A DNA stretch of 17,885 bases from JBKEDS01 sp047975545 (GTDB lineage Bacteria; Bacteroidota; Bacteroidia; Flavobacteriales; Flavobacteriaceae), in NCBI GenBank assembly GCA_047975545.1, contig JBKEDS010000050.1, forward strand, positions 1-17,885. The letters run 5' to 3'. The position numbers and the translations under genes are program-made. The number at the start of each line of letters is the position of its first letter. Position 1 is the stretch's first letter. The notes under the pieces are model-generated. The model did not search any database. It saw nothing but the letters and a program-made list of their open reading frames with translations, and had not been told where the DNA came from. Positions 6,774 to 15,695 of the stretch are shown here, one piece after another.

Positions 6774-9700
6774 TTATAAAAACCTCCCGTTTTTTTTATG
6801 TTTTAAAAGTTGAAGGTGAACAACCCCGCCCAAATGGTTAACATCGTTTTGCAAAAGGGTTTTAAATTCTTTTTCAGCTTCATTAAAATGGTTCAGTCCC
6901 AATTGGCCAAGCCCCATAAGATAGTGGCAATGAATTGTGTTTCGCTTGTTTAAATCGTCGTCCCAAATTAATAAATCGGGAAGCGACACGGCAAAATAAT
7001 CTATTTTAACGGCATCGTTTATGTGCTTTTCTCCATAAGTTATCAAGTTTTGAAAGCGTTGTTCGGCGTCATGTGTTTTACCTAATTTTAAACAGGCCAA
7101 ACCTTGGTAGAAAATTTTATCGGGCTGTTGGTCGTTATAAAAAATGGCTGCCGAGGGCTCGCTTAATCCAACCGCGGCTTGTTCCCAATAGGCTTTGGCT
7201 TCACTTTCTTTATTTAATCCAAAATAAGCACAACCCAACCAGTAATGAATGTCGTTTTCCTGTGTGCCGTGTAATTTGCCTTCGCTTAAATTATGCGGAT
7301 AGTGTTCGGTTTTTTTCAATACCTCTATGGCGGTTTGGTAATTTTGTTGTAACAAAGCTTCTTTTGCCAAGGCTATTAAAGCGAATAAATATTGCCCTGT
7401 TACCTTACCCTCGCCGCCTTCCCATGGGTGGAATTTTCGTGTTTCCAACAATGCCAAGGCTTCGTTATAACGCCCTAATTGATTTAGTAAAGTACAGCGT
7501 TCCAAATATAAATCGTCACGAAAATTGACTAAATCGGGATATTGGTTTAAAAAAACCAAACGTTTTTCGGGCGAATGGTTTAAGCGCTTGTACAAACAAT
7601 CCAGTTCAAACAGGAGTCTTGCATCGGTTGGGTCCAAGTTAAAAGCTGTTTCTAAAGCGTTTAAGGCGTTTTCGGGATTTGCTTTTTTGTTGAAATAGGC
7701 CAAGGACAGGTTGCGGTGCACGGTGGGAAATTGGTTGTCCAAGGCTTTGGATTGCTCCCAACAGGATACTGCTTCGGTGTACTGTTTTTTATCGTACCAC
7801 AAATTGCCCAAGTGGTAATAGGCTTTGGGGTCGGGACTGTTTTTTATGGCGCATTGCAGGGCGTTAACAGCTTCTAATCTGTAAGCAAAACAACCTTCCA
7901 CATTTGTGCTTTTTGCTTGTTCGAACATGGCTTTCGCATTGGTTTTATTGCCATTTTGCATTTCGAACCAACCACAAAAATAATAGGCCATAGGGTTGGA
8001 AGCACAGTTTTTAATGCCTTCGGTTATAAAGCGAATGGCTTCGTTGAAAAGCCCGGCATCGGCATAATCCAAAGCGTACTCAATGTAGCTGTGCATGTTG
8101 TTACGCAGTAAGGTGGTAAGTTGGCTTAAGGTAGCTTTATCGGTAGTTAGCAGATACTTTTCAAACCAAATACCAAAATTGAATTTATCGATGGCCAAAC
8201 TATTTTCAACCAATTGGAGCGCTTGTTTTGTTTGATTGGTTTTTCTAAGCAAAGCCGTTTTTAGGGTGCGAGCCCTGTGGTTGTGCCAGTTTCGTATTAA
8301 AGCTTTTTCAACCAATTCTAAAGCCAAGGCATAATCCTGTTTTAAGGTGGCTATTTGTGCCAAATGAAAATAGGCGGCATCCTGCCAATGGGCATTCCAC
8401 GCCGATTTGTAAAAAGCCGCATAGGCCTCGTTGTACCGCCCTTGGTATTTTAGGCTTTGTCCCAAATTGTAATAAGGTTCGCCATCGTAGGGGTTCGGGT
8501 TGCGCTGGGTTAGGGTTTCAATGGCGGTTTTAAAATAGGCCTCTGCTTTTTTAAACCGGCCATTGCGTAGCAGTAACAATCCCAAAGCATTGTTGCACCG
8601 CACGTCTTTCGGGTCGCGGCTTAGGGCTTCCAAATAATAATCTTTTGCTCTGTACGTGGCGTGCCTGTACTGTTCCAGATGAAGCCCCGTTAAGTAAAGC
8701 TGCTCAATATGTTCAATATCCTTGGGAAGTTTTGCAGGCTTAGCCGATTCGGGCAGCAACTTGTTTTCTTGTGGCTTGGCGTTATATTGCACTAAAACAG
8801 CGCCCGATTGGCTGTAAAGCGTTAAGCATAAACTGTCCGAGGAAATGTTATTGCCCAAAGGCACTTGGGTTTCGAACGCCATTTCGGGACTGGCGTTATA
8901 TATTTCTTCGAATATTATTTTTTCGTTGGATTTTAATTCTATTCGAACATTGGGGTACACGCCCAAAGTGTAGCTTTTTATAATTGCCAGATTGTTTTCA
9001 ATTTCAAGGTTAAGCAAGGCCTCTTTGGTGGCATTTTTCACCACGCCCAAATCGCGATAGGGCATAAAATATTGCGAGAATGTTTTTTCCTCAAAGGGGT
9101 GCATCCACGAAAAATCGGGTTGGTTATCGGTATAAACCCCGCACATAAGCTCGATATAAGGGCCGTCTTCATCGGTTAGGTTGCGGTCCCACGACACTCC
9201 AAAATCGCCATTGCCCCAGGTCCATTGTTTTTTTCCGGGCGACACATGGTGATCGGCCACATGCAATAGGCCACCGTTTGAGTCGTTTTCGTAACCACCA
9301 ACAAAATTATAATCGCTATTAACGGCCATATACGAAGTTGGTACGGGTATGTTTTTGTACATGGAAATATCGGTACCGGGCGCATAATCGACTTTATAAT
9401 AAGTACCCGTGGCAACGGGAAAACTGGAAACATCGCGCTTGCCGTGGTCGAAAACCGCATGCACATCGGGCGGGAACACCGACTGATAATGGTCGTTTAC
9501 CTTAACGGCGGGATTAGCCCACCATAAAAAGGTTTGGGGCTGTGGGGTACGGTTGTATAGTTTAACTTTTATTTCCAGATAAGCCTTGTCGGGGTACAAG
9601 GTAAAGCCCGCCATGCCCTTGGTGCGGAACATTTGTTCGACCTCGCTACACCAAACGGTTTTGCTGCCGTCCTGGTTTTCCTCAATATCAAAATCGGTTG

Positions 9701-10085
9701 GGCTGTAGGTTGAGGGTCTATGGTGCTGCGGCCAGTTAAATTCTATGCCGCCCGATATCCAAGGCCCGGTAAGCCCCACCAATGCCGGTTTTATAACTTG
9801 GTTGTAATACACAAAGTGGCGTTGCTTGGTTTTGTCGTAAGCCATTTGTATGCGTCCGCCCAGTTCGGGAAGAATCATGATTTTTATAAAATCGTTTTCC
9901 AAAAACACGGCCTGCCACGGTTTGTCTACTTTTTCATCGTTTATTTTTTCGATAATAGGAAGCGGGTATACCTTACCCGAACTGCCTTGATACACCCTGT
10001 TTTCAATAAAAATGGGATTTTTTTCGGGCTTGCCGATTTCGTAAGTAGGAATGGTAACAATTTCTTTCCAGACTTTAACGTTCAT
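6774..10085 (-). CDS. DUF5107 domain protein with a long TPR array
   Basis: The 1103-residue protein has no signal peptide and is probably cytoplasmic. Residues about 1-350 form a beta-rich domain recognised as DUF5107, with ILPELGGRIQMAYD (about 71-84), GGIEFNWPQHHRPST (112-126) and several aromatic-rich strands (WTWGNGDFGVSW). The GGRI and ISGGIEFNWP segments recall the sugar-mutarotase/galactose-epimerase superfamily; this is a structural guess. Residues about 350-450 link to a TPR array covering about 455-1095, with many A-x-x-Y-F/A-L-x-L repeats (NNALGLLLLRNGRFKKAEAY, PYYNLGQSLKYQGRYNEAYA). It follows the GH2 gene at a 167-base gap holding an interspersed repeat, and is convergent with the PPTase gene. 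It lies in a sugar-utilisation locus, but its biochemical function is unknown. The TPR part may bind a partner protein or polymerise. Confidence 0.85.
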   Translation of the reverse strand: MNVKVWKEIVTIPTYEIGKPEKNPIFIENRVYQGSSGKVYPLPIIEKINDEKVDKPWQAVFLENDFIKIMILPELGGRIQMAYDKTKQRHFVYYNQVIKPALVGLTGPWISGGIEFNWPQHHRPSTYSPTDFDIEENQDGSKTVWCSEVEQMFRTKGMAGFTLYPDKAYLEIKVKLYNRTPQPQTFLWWANPAVKVNDHYQSVFPPDVHAVFDHGKRDVSSFPVATGTYYKVDYAPGTDISMYKNIPVPTSYMAVNSDYNFVGGYENDSNGGLLHVADHHVSPGKKQWTWGNGDFGVSWDRNLTDEDGPYIELMCGVYTDNQPDFSWMHPFEEKTFSQYFMPYRDLGVVKNATKEALLNLEIENNLAIIKSYTLGVYPNVRIELKSNEKIIFEEIYNASPEMAFETQVPLGNNISSDSLCLTLYSQSGAVLVQYNAKPQENKLLPESAKPAKLPKDIEHIEQLYLTGLHLEQYRHATYRAKDYYLEALSRDPKDVRCNNALGLLLLRNGRFKKAEAYFKTAIETLTQRNPNPYDGEPYYNLGQSLKYQGRYNEAYAAFYKSAWNAHWQDAAYFHLAQIATLKQDYALALELVEKALIRNWHNHRARTLKTALLRKTNQTKQALQLVENSLAIDKFNFGIWFEKYLLTTDKATLSQLTTLLRNNMHSYIEYALDYADAGLFNEAIRFITEGIKNCASNPMAYYFCGWFEMQNGNKTNAKAMFEQAKSTNVEGCFAYRLEAVNALQCAIKNSPDPKAYYHLGNLWYDKKQYTEAVSCWEQSKALDNQFPTVHRNLSLAYFNKKANPENALNALETAFNLDPTDARLLFELDCLYKRLNHSPEKRLVFLNQYPDLVNFRDDLYLERCTLLNQLGRYNEALALLETRKFHPWEGGEGKVTGQYLFALIALAKEALLQQNYQTAIEVLKKTEHYPHNLSEGKLHGTQENDIHYWLGCAYFGLNKESEAKAYWEQAAVGLSEPSAAIFYNDQQPDKIFYQGLACLKLGKTHDAEQRFQNLITYGEKHINDAVKIDYFAVSLPDLLIWDDDLNKRNTIHCHYLMGLGQLGLNHFNEAEKEFKTLLQNDVNHLGGVVHLQLLKHKKNGRFL

Positions 10086-10169
10086 AGTTTATTTGTTGTT
10101 TTAGTTTTAAAAAATCAGTTTTAAAAACAGGATATTTCGCTTTGCCCAATATGACAAAAACAATGTTTG

Positions 10170-10222
10170 CCATCCTGAACGCCTGTGTTGAGCAAGGTAG
10201 AAGCGAAACGAAGAATCTATGG
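10170..10222. repeat. Degenerate interspersed repeat between the GH2 and DUF5107 genes
   Basis: The block begins CATCCTGAACGCC and continues through GAGCAAGG and AAGCGAAACG to AAGAATCTATGG. It aligns almost without gaps to a block at 16177-16220 (shared: TCC-GAA-GCC-GTG--GAGCAAGG...GAATCT). It also shares AAGAATCTATGG with 5925-5936. This looks like a short, non-coding family spread through intergenic regions of the genome. Confidence 0.6.
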
Positions 10223-10252
10223 CGCAAGGAACACTTCTTATTTAACATGATA

Positions 10253-13084
10253 TTATTTTAAAATTGATTGGAGTTGCCCTTCACCAAGTTCCTCTGTAGG
10301 ACGAAATTCCGGGCTTTCCATATAATTTAAAAGGCTTTGTTTAAGTTGTCGGGCTTCGGGGCGTTGTTCCATGTTATTTATTAGGTCAACCCCGCTAACC
10401 ATGATACTACCCTTTCCTAATTTGGCTTCGAAAATCATGGCCAGGTTTCGGTTGGTCACCCAGTCGTCTATAATACGGACAATGGGTTTTAGGTTCTGCG
10501 ATAGCGCATCTATCCTAATGGCATCGCAGTGGCTCATGGCATCCCACCATTGCCAATTGGAGTGGTATTCGGTAGGAAACTGTTTTAACGCCGGATGTTT
10601 GGGGTTGCACAAAATACCCAAGGTATGTGGTTTTTGTTGGTTTGTCCAAGCGGTATTCCAAAATATACTGGAAAAGCCCACACCAACTTCACCTCCCATT
10701 TCGGGGGTAACTTTGCCCTTGCCAAGACTTAATAAAGCGCGGCCTCCGTTTTTTATGTATGCCATAGTAGCATTGTCCAAGCGTTCAATAATTTTAACAA
10801 CACTATTTTCAACCGTGTTGTTTTTGGGGTATACCCATACATCCCAAGTATTGGTGTACTGGTTTACCGAAACACTCAGGGTTAGTTTTCTCGGGGTATT
10901 TTCGGTTTTAAATTGGTGCGTAACACTGCCAAGGGTAATGGCATTTCCAATGTTTATGTCGCATTGGTTTAAAGTGCCTTCGGCAATTATGTTGTGGTTT
11001 GAAGTTATTTTCCACGAAGGTATAACATTAGCTATAGGTTCTGCCCCGAAATGGGCAATTTCTATTTTGGCAGTCATGGTTTCGCCTTCGGTAAAAATAC
11101 GTTTGTCCAATCGTGCCAACGGAACGGTGGTGTTGCAGAATTGGCTATATTCCTCGGCGGTTACATAACCTTTTTCGTCCCAAAAGGCATCGAGTACGCC
11201 AACAAGTGCCGTACCCTGCCCGGGAAAATCGTGTAGGTCGAGCAATTGAAATCCTGCAAATTCGGGCGTTCGCAAGGCCGCTTCAATATCGGCTTTATAG
11301 CAAAGTACTTGTAGCTTTCCAGAAGCCAACAAAAGACTATCGGCCAATTGCCCTATGTGGTGGGCTTCCAGACTTTCTTGAAACAGTTCGAAGTTTTTGG
11401 CTTTTAGCACACCCGTGTATTTTGAAATTTCCTTAAAATTCGGGTAGGCGCACCATTGCCCAATTTCGTGGCTAATTACAGGCTTACCGTCTTGAGGCAA
11501 TTTATCGTGCCAATCGTAATTGGTTTTAGGTGGTTCGGCGTTTATAATGCTGTTAAGGCCTTCACCCCATTGCTGAATGCGGGGCTGGGGAATATTGTGG
11601 TATTCGTTGGCAGCAATGACCGGCCATCCGGCACCTCCGGTGTACAACCTTCTTGGGTCTTCTTGCTTCCAATAATCAAGAAAAGCGGTTAGGTATTCAC
11701 GAAATTTGGGTCCTCCGGGTTCGTTTCCGTAAGCCATCATAATAAACGACGGATGATTGCCATAAGCCCTTACAATGCGCTTGCTTTCGGCCCAAATATA
11801 ATCGTCTATGGGCAAGCCGCTACCCAATTGGGTGCTCTGGTTGGCCCATGAACTGCACTCTACTTGCAAATAAACCCCCATTTGGTCGGCAACATCAAAA
11901 GCTACGGATGGCGGACACCACGAATGAAACCTAATATGGTTTAGGCCATAGGCTTTAACGGTGGAATAGATTTTTTCCCAATATGCCGAATCGGTTGGCG
12001 GATATCCCGTTTTTGGAAATATGGCACACTCCAAAGTGCCGCGTAAAAATATAGGTTTGTTGTTTATGAAAAACCGGGAGCCGTTTACCGCCATGTTTCG
12101 CAATCCGAAATTTTCAATTGTTTTATCGGTGCCTTCTTTCGAATTAACTTCGAATATTAACTGATAAACATTGGGGTTAAATTCATCCCAAAGCAGGGCA
12201 TCTTCACCTAAATTATACTGTGTTGAGATGGTATTTTTACCGGGTTGGACTTCAAAATCAAAGGTTTTTTTAACGGTGCTAACAGCCTTGTTTTTTAATT
12301 GTGCATAAACAGTAATGTTTGTGTTTTTAGTTTTTGGCGTGGCGTTTACTACTTCAGCTTTAATGGCTATACTTTTCGATGTTATATCGGGATAAATGGC
12401 TATTTGTTCGGTATATATTTTACTTTTTGTTGAAAGGCTTATATCGCCTACAATACCGTTCCAGTTCGATTGGGTATGGTCCGAAATACTATGCGAATTT
12501 TCGCCTACATCAACTTTATCCGAACGGTTATCGATGCAAATACTAATGCGATTTTCACCCTTTTTCACAGCATTGCTTATGTTGTAAACATGCGGCGTGC
12601 CCAAGCTGTTTTCCGACCCTACCAAAACCCCGTTTACCCATACCGACGACTGCCAATGGGGGTGTTCGAGATTTATAAAAACAGGCGCACCACTCCATTG
12701 CTCGGGAATATAAACCGTTTTGTTGTACCATGCCGCTCCGGTGTATTTTTTAACGGGTTGTAGCCAATAGGGGTATTTTACGTTTGCGGAATCTGTGTAA
12801 GGCGCATAATTAGGGTGCTTGTACCATTCGGGATTTTTTATGCCACCCGTCCATTTAGTGCTAAAGGTTACGTTAAAACCTTTTCCGTTTTCGGCCATTG
12901 AGCCGGGTAGCATAATGCTGTCGTTAAAATCTTGCAGGTACCATTTTTCCGTAACGCCCACATCAAGAGTGTCCATTTTAAACAGCCATTGGCCGCTTAA
13001 ATCTATGGTGTTGGTTGTGTCGGGCTTGCAAGCGCATATAAAAGCCGCTACAAGCAAATAACAAAGGTGTTTTGTATAGTGCAT
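10253..13084 (-). CDS. Glycoside hydrolase family 2 lipoprotein (beta-galactosidase/beta-glucuronidase-like)
   Basis: The 943-residue protein starts with a lipoprotein signal; the likely lipidated cysteine is Cys19, in AFICACKPD. It is therefore expected in the periplasm or outer membrane. It has the GH2 order: N-terminal jelly-roll sugar-binding domain (about 27-220; SGQWLFKMD, WYNKTVYIPEQW, VWVNGVLVGS), an immunoglobulin-like domain (about 225-330), then a TIM barrel from about 335 (IFLRGT, LNHIRFHSWCPP). The acid/base residue is Glu455 in YGNEP and the nucleophile is Glu540 in VISHEIG. Family 2 enzymes retain configuration and cleave beta-galactosides, glucuronides, mannosides or related linkages; the exact substrate is not readable. 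The C-terminal part from about 690 includes a Rossmann-like glutaminase-type region (NGGRALLSLGKG, KLGKGSIMVSGVDL). It follows the MFS gene by 7 bases, so the two are surely co-transcribed. Confidence 0.88.
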   Translation of the reverse strand: MHYTKHLCYLLVAAFICACKPDTTNTIDLSGQWLFKMDTLDVGVTEKWYLQDFNDSIMLPGSMAENGKGFNVTFSTKWTGGIKNPEWYKHPNYAPYTDSANVKYPYWLQPVKKYTGAAWYNKTVYIPEQWSGAPVFINLEHPHWQSSVWVNGVLVGSENSLGTPHVYNISNAVKKGENRISICIDNRSDKVDVGENSHSISDHTQSNWNGIVGDISLSTKSKIYTEQIAIYPDITSKSIAIKAEVVNATPKTKNTNITVYAQLKNKAVSTVKKTFDFEVQPGKNTISTQYNLGEDALLWDEFNPNVYQLIFEVNSKEGTDKTIENFGLRNMAVNGSRFFINNKPIFLRGTLECAIFPKTGYPPTDSAYWEKIYSTVKAYGLNHIRFHSWCPPSVAFDVADQMGVYLQVECSSWANQSTQLGSGLPIDDYIWAESKRIVRAYGNHPSFIMMAYGNEPGGPKFREYLTAFLDYWKQEDPRRLYTGGAGWPVIAANEYHNIPQPRIQQWGEGLNSIINAEPPKTNYDWHDKLPQDGKPVISHEIGQWCAYPNFKEISKYTGVLKAKNFELFQESLEAHHIGQLADSLLLASGKLQVLCYKADIEAALRTPEFAGFQLLDLHDFPGQGTALVGVLDAFWDEKGYVTAEEYSQFCNTTVPLARLDKRIFTEGETMTAKIEIAHFGAEPIANVIPSWKITSNHNIIAEGTLNQCDINIGNAITLGSVTHQFKTENTPRKLTLSVSVNQYTNTWDVWVYPKNNTVENSVVKIIERLDNATMAYIKNGGRALLSLGKGKVTPEMGGEVGVGFSSIFWNTAWTNQQKPHTLGILCNPKHPALKQFPTEYHSNWQWWDAMSHCDAIRIDALSQNLKPIVRIIDDWVTNRNLAMIFEAKLGKGSIMVSGVDLINNMEQRPEARQLKQSLLNYMESPEFRPTEELGEGQLQSILK

Positions 13085-13091
13085 AGTTAGT

Positions 13092-14480
13092 TTATTTTAC
13101 AATTTCTTCCTCTATTTGTTCCAACGATTTTCCTTTGGTTTCCGGTAGCGTTTTATAAATAAATACAAATCCGGCCACCGAAATAATGCCGTACAGCCAA
13201 AACGTGCCCGATGCTCCAAACGCATTGTTTAATAACGGAAAGGTGTAGGTTAGCGTAAAACTGGCCAACCAAAGCGCTATGGTAGCAACGGACATGGCAG
13301 CGCCCCGTATGCGGTTAGGGAAAATTTCGGAAAGCACCACCCAAGTTACGGGTGCTAAGGACATGGCATAACAGGCAATGGCAACCACTACCAATACTAA
13401 CAAGGGCAGCCCACTTACCTGAAAATAATACGCTGCACCCATTATGGCGTAAACAGCCGCTAGGCTACCCGAACCAAAAAGCATTAAGGCTCGGCGCCCC
13501 CAACGATCTACCGTGGCAATGGCTATAAAGGTAAAAATGAGATTGATGCTTCCCGTAATAACGATGTTGAAAAGCATATCCGAAATACCGTATCCCGCTG
13601 CCGTAAAAACCTCGTCGGCGTAGTTAAAAACAACGTTAATGCCGCACCACTGCTGAAAAGCAGCAATAACAATCCCGATAAGAAGTATTTTTTTTACTTT
13701 GGGTTGAAACAAGATTTTGAAACTTGTTTTTTCTGAAGCATTTAAGGTGGCTTCAATTTTTTCGACCTCATCATTAGCGTAATCCTTTCCCCCTATTTTG
13801 GCGAGAATAGCTTTCGCTTTTTCAGGTTGTGCATTGGCCGTTAGCCACCGTGGGCTTTCGGGCACAAAAAACATAAGTAGGAAAAACAATCCGGCGGGGA
13901 TAAGTTCCATCCAAAACATAATGCGCCATCCGGTTTGGCCGTTCCACGAGTTTAAAATTTCGGTGTTGGAAATATGCTCGGGCATGGGCTCGGCAATTTG
14001 CCAATTAATTAACTGTGCGGCCAAAATACCAATAACAATGGTAAGTTGGTTTAACGACACAAACTTGCCCCTAACAGCGCTTGGCGATACCTCGGCAATA
14101 TACATGGGCGATAGGTTAGAGGCCAAGCCAATACCAATACCGCCAATAATACGGTACCAAATAAACAGGCTAAAATTGTTTGTGGCACCGCTGCCATAGG
14201 CCGAAATAATAAAAAGAAAAGCAGCCAAAATAAGCAATCGTTTTCGCCCATATTTATCGCTTAACATTCCCGAAAAAGCCGCGCCCAAAAGGCAACCTAT
14301 TAAGGCACAGCTCATGGCCCAACCTTGTAGCGAGGGCGAGTCTACTATATTGAAAAACTGTTCGTAAAACGGTTTGGCACCGCCAATAACAACCCAGTCG
14401 TAGCCAAATAAAAGGCCGCCCATGGCTGTTACGGCCGAAACGCTTAACAAAAAACGATAATTAATGGTGGTGCTTTGCAT
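13092..14480 (-). CDS. Sugar-porter family MFS transporter (XylE/AraE-like)
   Basis: This 462-residue inner-membrane protein has the twelve-helix sugar-porter pattern, which imports a monosaccharide, usually with protons. Signature motifs are FGYD near helix 1 (about 25-28), SDKYGRKR between helices 2 and 3 (74-81), RGKFVSLNQL after helix 4 (about 138-146), PESPRWL after helix 6 (207-213), QQWCGINVVFNY in helix 7 (about 276-287), VDRWGRR (324-330) and the C-terminal PETKGKSLEQIE (446-457). The sequence is full length and the first ATG gives the normal N-terminus. It heads the minus-strand operon, with GH2 7 bases downstream, and is divergent from the AraC regulator. This placement suggests the GH2 enzyme releases the sugar that it imports. 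The sugar is not identifiable; pentose or hexose are both possible. Confidence 0.92.
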   Translation of the reverse strand: MQSTTINYRFLLSVSAVTAMGGLLFGYDWVVIGGAKPFYEQFFNIVDSPSLQGWAMSCALIGCLLGAAFSGMLSDKYGRKRLLILAAFLFIISAYGSGATNNFSLFIWYRIIGGIGIGLASNLSPMYIAEVSPSAVRGKFVSLNQLTIVIGILAAQLINWQIAEPMPEHISNTEILNSWNGQTGWRIMFWMELIPAGLFFLLMFFVPESPRWLTANAQPEKAKAILAKIGGKDYANDEVEKIEATLNASEKTSFKILFQPKVKKILLIGIVIAAFQQWCGINVVFNYADEVFTAAGYGISDMLFNIVITGSINLIFTFIAIATVDRWGRRALMLFGSGSLAAVYAIMGAAYYFQVSGLPLLVLVVVAIACYAMSLAPVTWVVLSEIFPNRIRGAAMSVATIALWLASFTLTYTFPLLNNAFGASGTFWLYGIISVAGFVFIYKTLPETKGKSLEQIEEEIVK

Positions 14481-14510
14481 AGTTTAATAGTGTTTAGATG
14501 GGTAATATCA

Positions 14511-14541
14511 CAAATATAATTTGAATATAGAGCTTGTGAAA
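14511..14541 (-). promoter_or_regulatory. Candidate promoter of the MFS-GH2 operon
   Basis: On the minus strand TATATTTG (14511-14518) matches the Bacteroidetes -7 box, with TTTC (14538-14541) 19 bases upstream at the -33 position. The transcription start would lie near 14504, leaving a leader of about 25 bases before the MFS ATG. Confidence 0.5.
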
Positions 14542-14545
14542 TAGA

Positions 14546-14591
14546 TAATTAAATTATAAAAATGGATTATTTTATTATTTTTAATTAAATT
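14546..14591. promoter_or_regulatory. Two direct copies of TAATTAAATT, possible AraC-type operator
   Basis: TAATTAAATT occurs at 14546-14555 and 14582-14591 in the spacer between the divergent AraC and MFS genes. AraC-family proteins commonly bind direct repeats, but the usual separation is about 21 bases and here the copies start 36 bases apart. The sequence is very AT-rich, so chance is a serious alternative. Confidence 0.25.
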
Positions 14592-14600
14592 GAAGCCCTT

Positions 14601-15476
14601 ATGAAAACAGAACTGTTTACCACAAAAAAAGCCATTGTTTTGCCCCGAAGTATTATAGGGGAATTGGAAGAAAACGAATTAACGAAATCGCTTTTGGTTA
14701 CCGATATCGGGTATTATTCCAAGGCAAAAGGACATTATAGACACCGAAAAAACGGCAGCTTAGAGTATATTTTGATGTATTGTGTAGACGGAAAAGGTTG
14801 GGTTGAAATAGACGGAAAGCGCCAAGCTATATTAAAAAACGACTATATTATTTTAACGCCAAAAATCCCGCACCGTTATGGTAGCGACAACCATAATCCA
14901 TGGAGTATTTATTGGATTCACTTTATTGGCAACAAAGCGCATTGCTTTATAAATAAACCCAATGAGAAGGTTGAAATTGATTTGGCCTCGAATGCCCGGT
15001 TTAGCGATAGGATTCTTCTTTTTGAAGAAATTTTCAACAATTTGGAAATGGGCTACGGCATAGAAAATTTGGAGTACGCCAATATTTGCCTTTGGCACAT
15101 GTTGGGCTCGTTACGGTACTTATCTCAATTTAGAAAAATAACAGAACTGAACAAGCAAGACCGCATTGAAACCAGCATCCGATACATGAAGGATAATATT
15201 TCAAAAAAAATAACCTTAAAAACATTATCCGAAAACGTAGGGCTATCGGCATCGCAGTTCAGCCTGTTGTTTAAACGAAAAACAATGCGATCGCCCATGG
15301 ATTATTTAATGCACTTGCGTATTCAGCAGGCTTCGCGGTTATTGGATTTTAGTTCGCTTAAAATAAACGAAATTGCTGCGCAAGTGGGCTATCCCGACCC
15401 GTTTTATTTTAGCAGGATGTTTTCTAAAGTTATGGGCAAATCGCCCAAGGCTTATCGGAATTTTAAAAAGGGGTAA
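14601..15476 (+). CDS. AraC-family transcriptional regulator
   Basis: The 291-residue protein has an N-terminal cupin-like sugar-sensing domain of the AraC_binding type (about 30-115; LEYILMYCVDGKGWVEIDGK, then IILTPKIPHRYGSD). It has a C-terminal pair of helix-turn-helices at about 187-289. The first is TLKTLSENVGLSASQFSLLF (about 205-224). The second contains INEIAAQVGYPDPFYFSRMF (about 255-274) and ends in the family motif GKSPKAYR. Such proteins usually activate sugar genes when they bind the sugar. Its divergent position next to the MFS-GH2 operon, with 120 bases between the starts, makes that operon its most likely target. The ATG at 14601 is the natural start. No unusual feature is visible. 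Confidence 0.93.
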   Translation: MKTELFTTKKAIVLPRSIIGELEENELTKSLLVTDIGYYSKAKGHYRHRKNGSLEYILMYCVDGKGWVEIDGKRQAILKNDYIILTPKIPHRYGSDNHNPWSIYWIHFIGNKAHCFINKPNEKVEIDLASNARFSDRILLFEEIFNNLEMGYGIENLEYANICLWHMLGSLRYLSQFRKITELNKQDRIETSIRYMKDNISKKITLKTLSENVGLSASQFSLLFKRKTMRSPMDYLMHLRIQQASRLLDFSSLKINEIAAQVGYPDPFYFSRMFSKVMGKSPKAYRNFKKG

Positions 15477-15541
15477 CGCATAACCATTTATCGCCTACGG
15501 TTGGTTGTTCCAAGCCATATCGCAGTACTCACTATTTATAA

Positions 15542-15563
15542 AAACCCTTTCCGTATAGGGTTT
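15542..15563 (+). terminator. Weak stem-loop after the AraC gene
   Basis: AAACCCT (15542-15548) pairs with AGGGTTT (15557-15563) around an 8-base loop, about 65 bases after the AraC stop. The T-run downstream is poor, so termination here is uncertain. Confidence 0.3.
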
Positions 15564-15695
15564 AGGGTATCTTTATAACGCCTAATCATCAACAAAAACA
15601 TACATATTGCCTAAAAAATAAGACAAAAAAATCCAATGAATTATTTTTTACGTATATTTCGACAGATTATCAACACTAAAACAAAAACAAATCAA

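Noticed and set aside
10371..11168. 265-codon plus-strand frame over the GH2 gene
   Set aside because: It is antisense to a full-length family 2 hydrolase with intact catalytic residues and has no recognisable domain.
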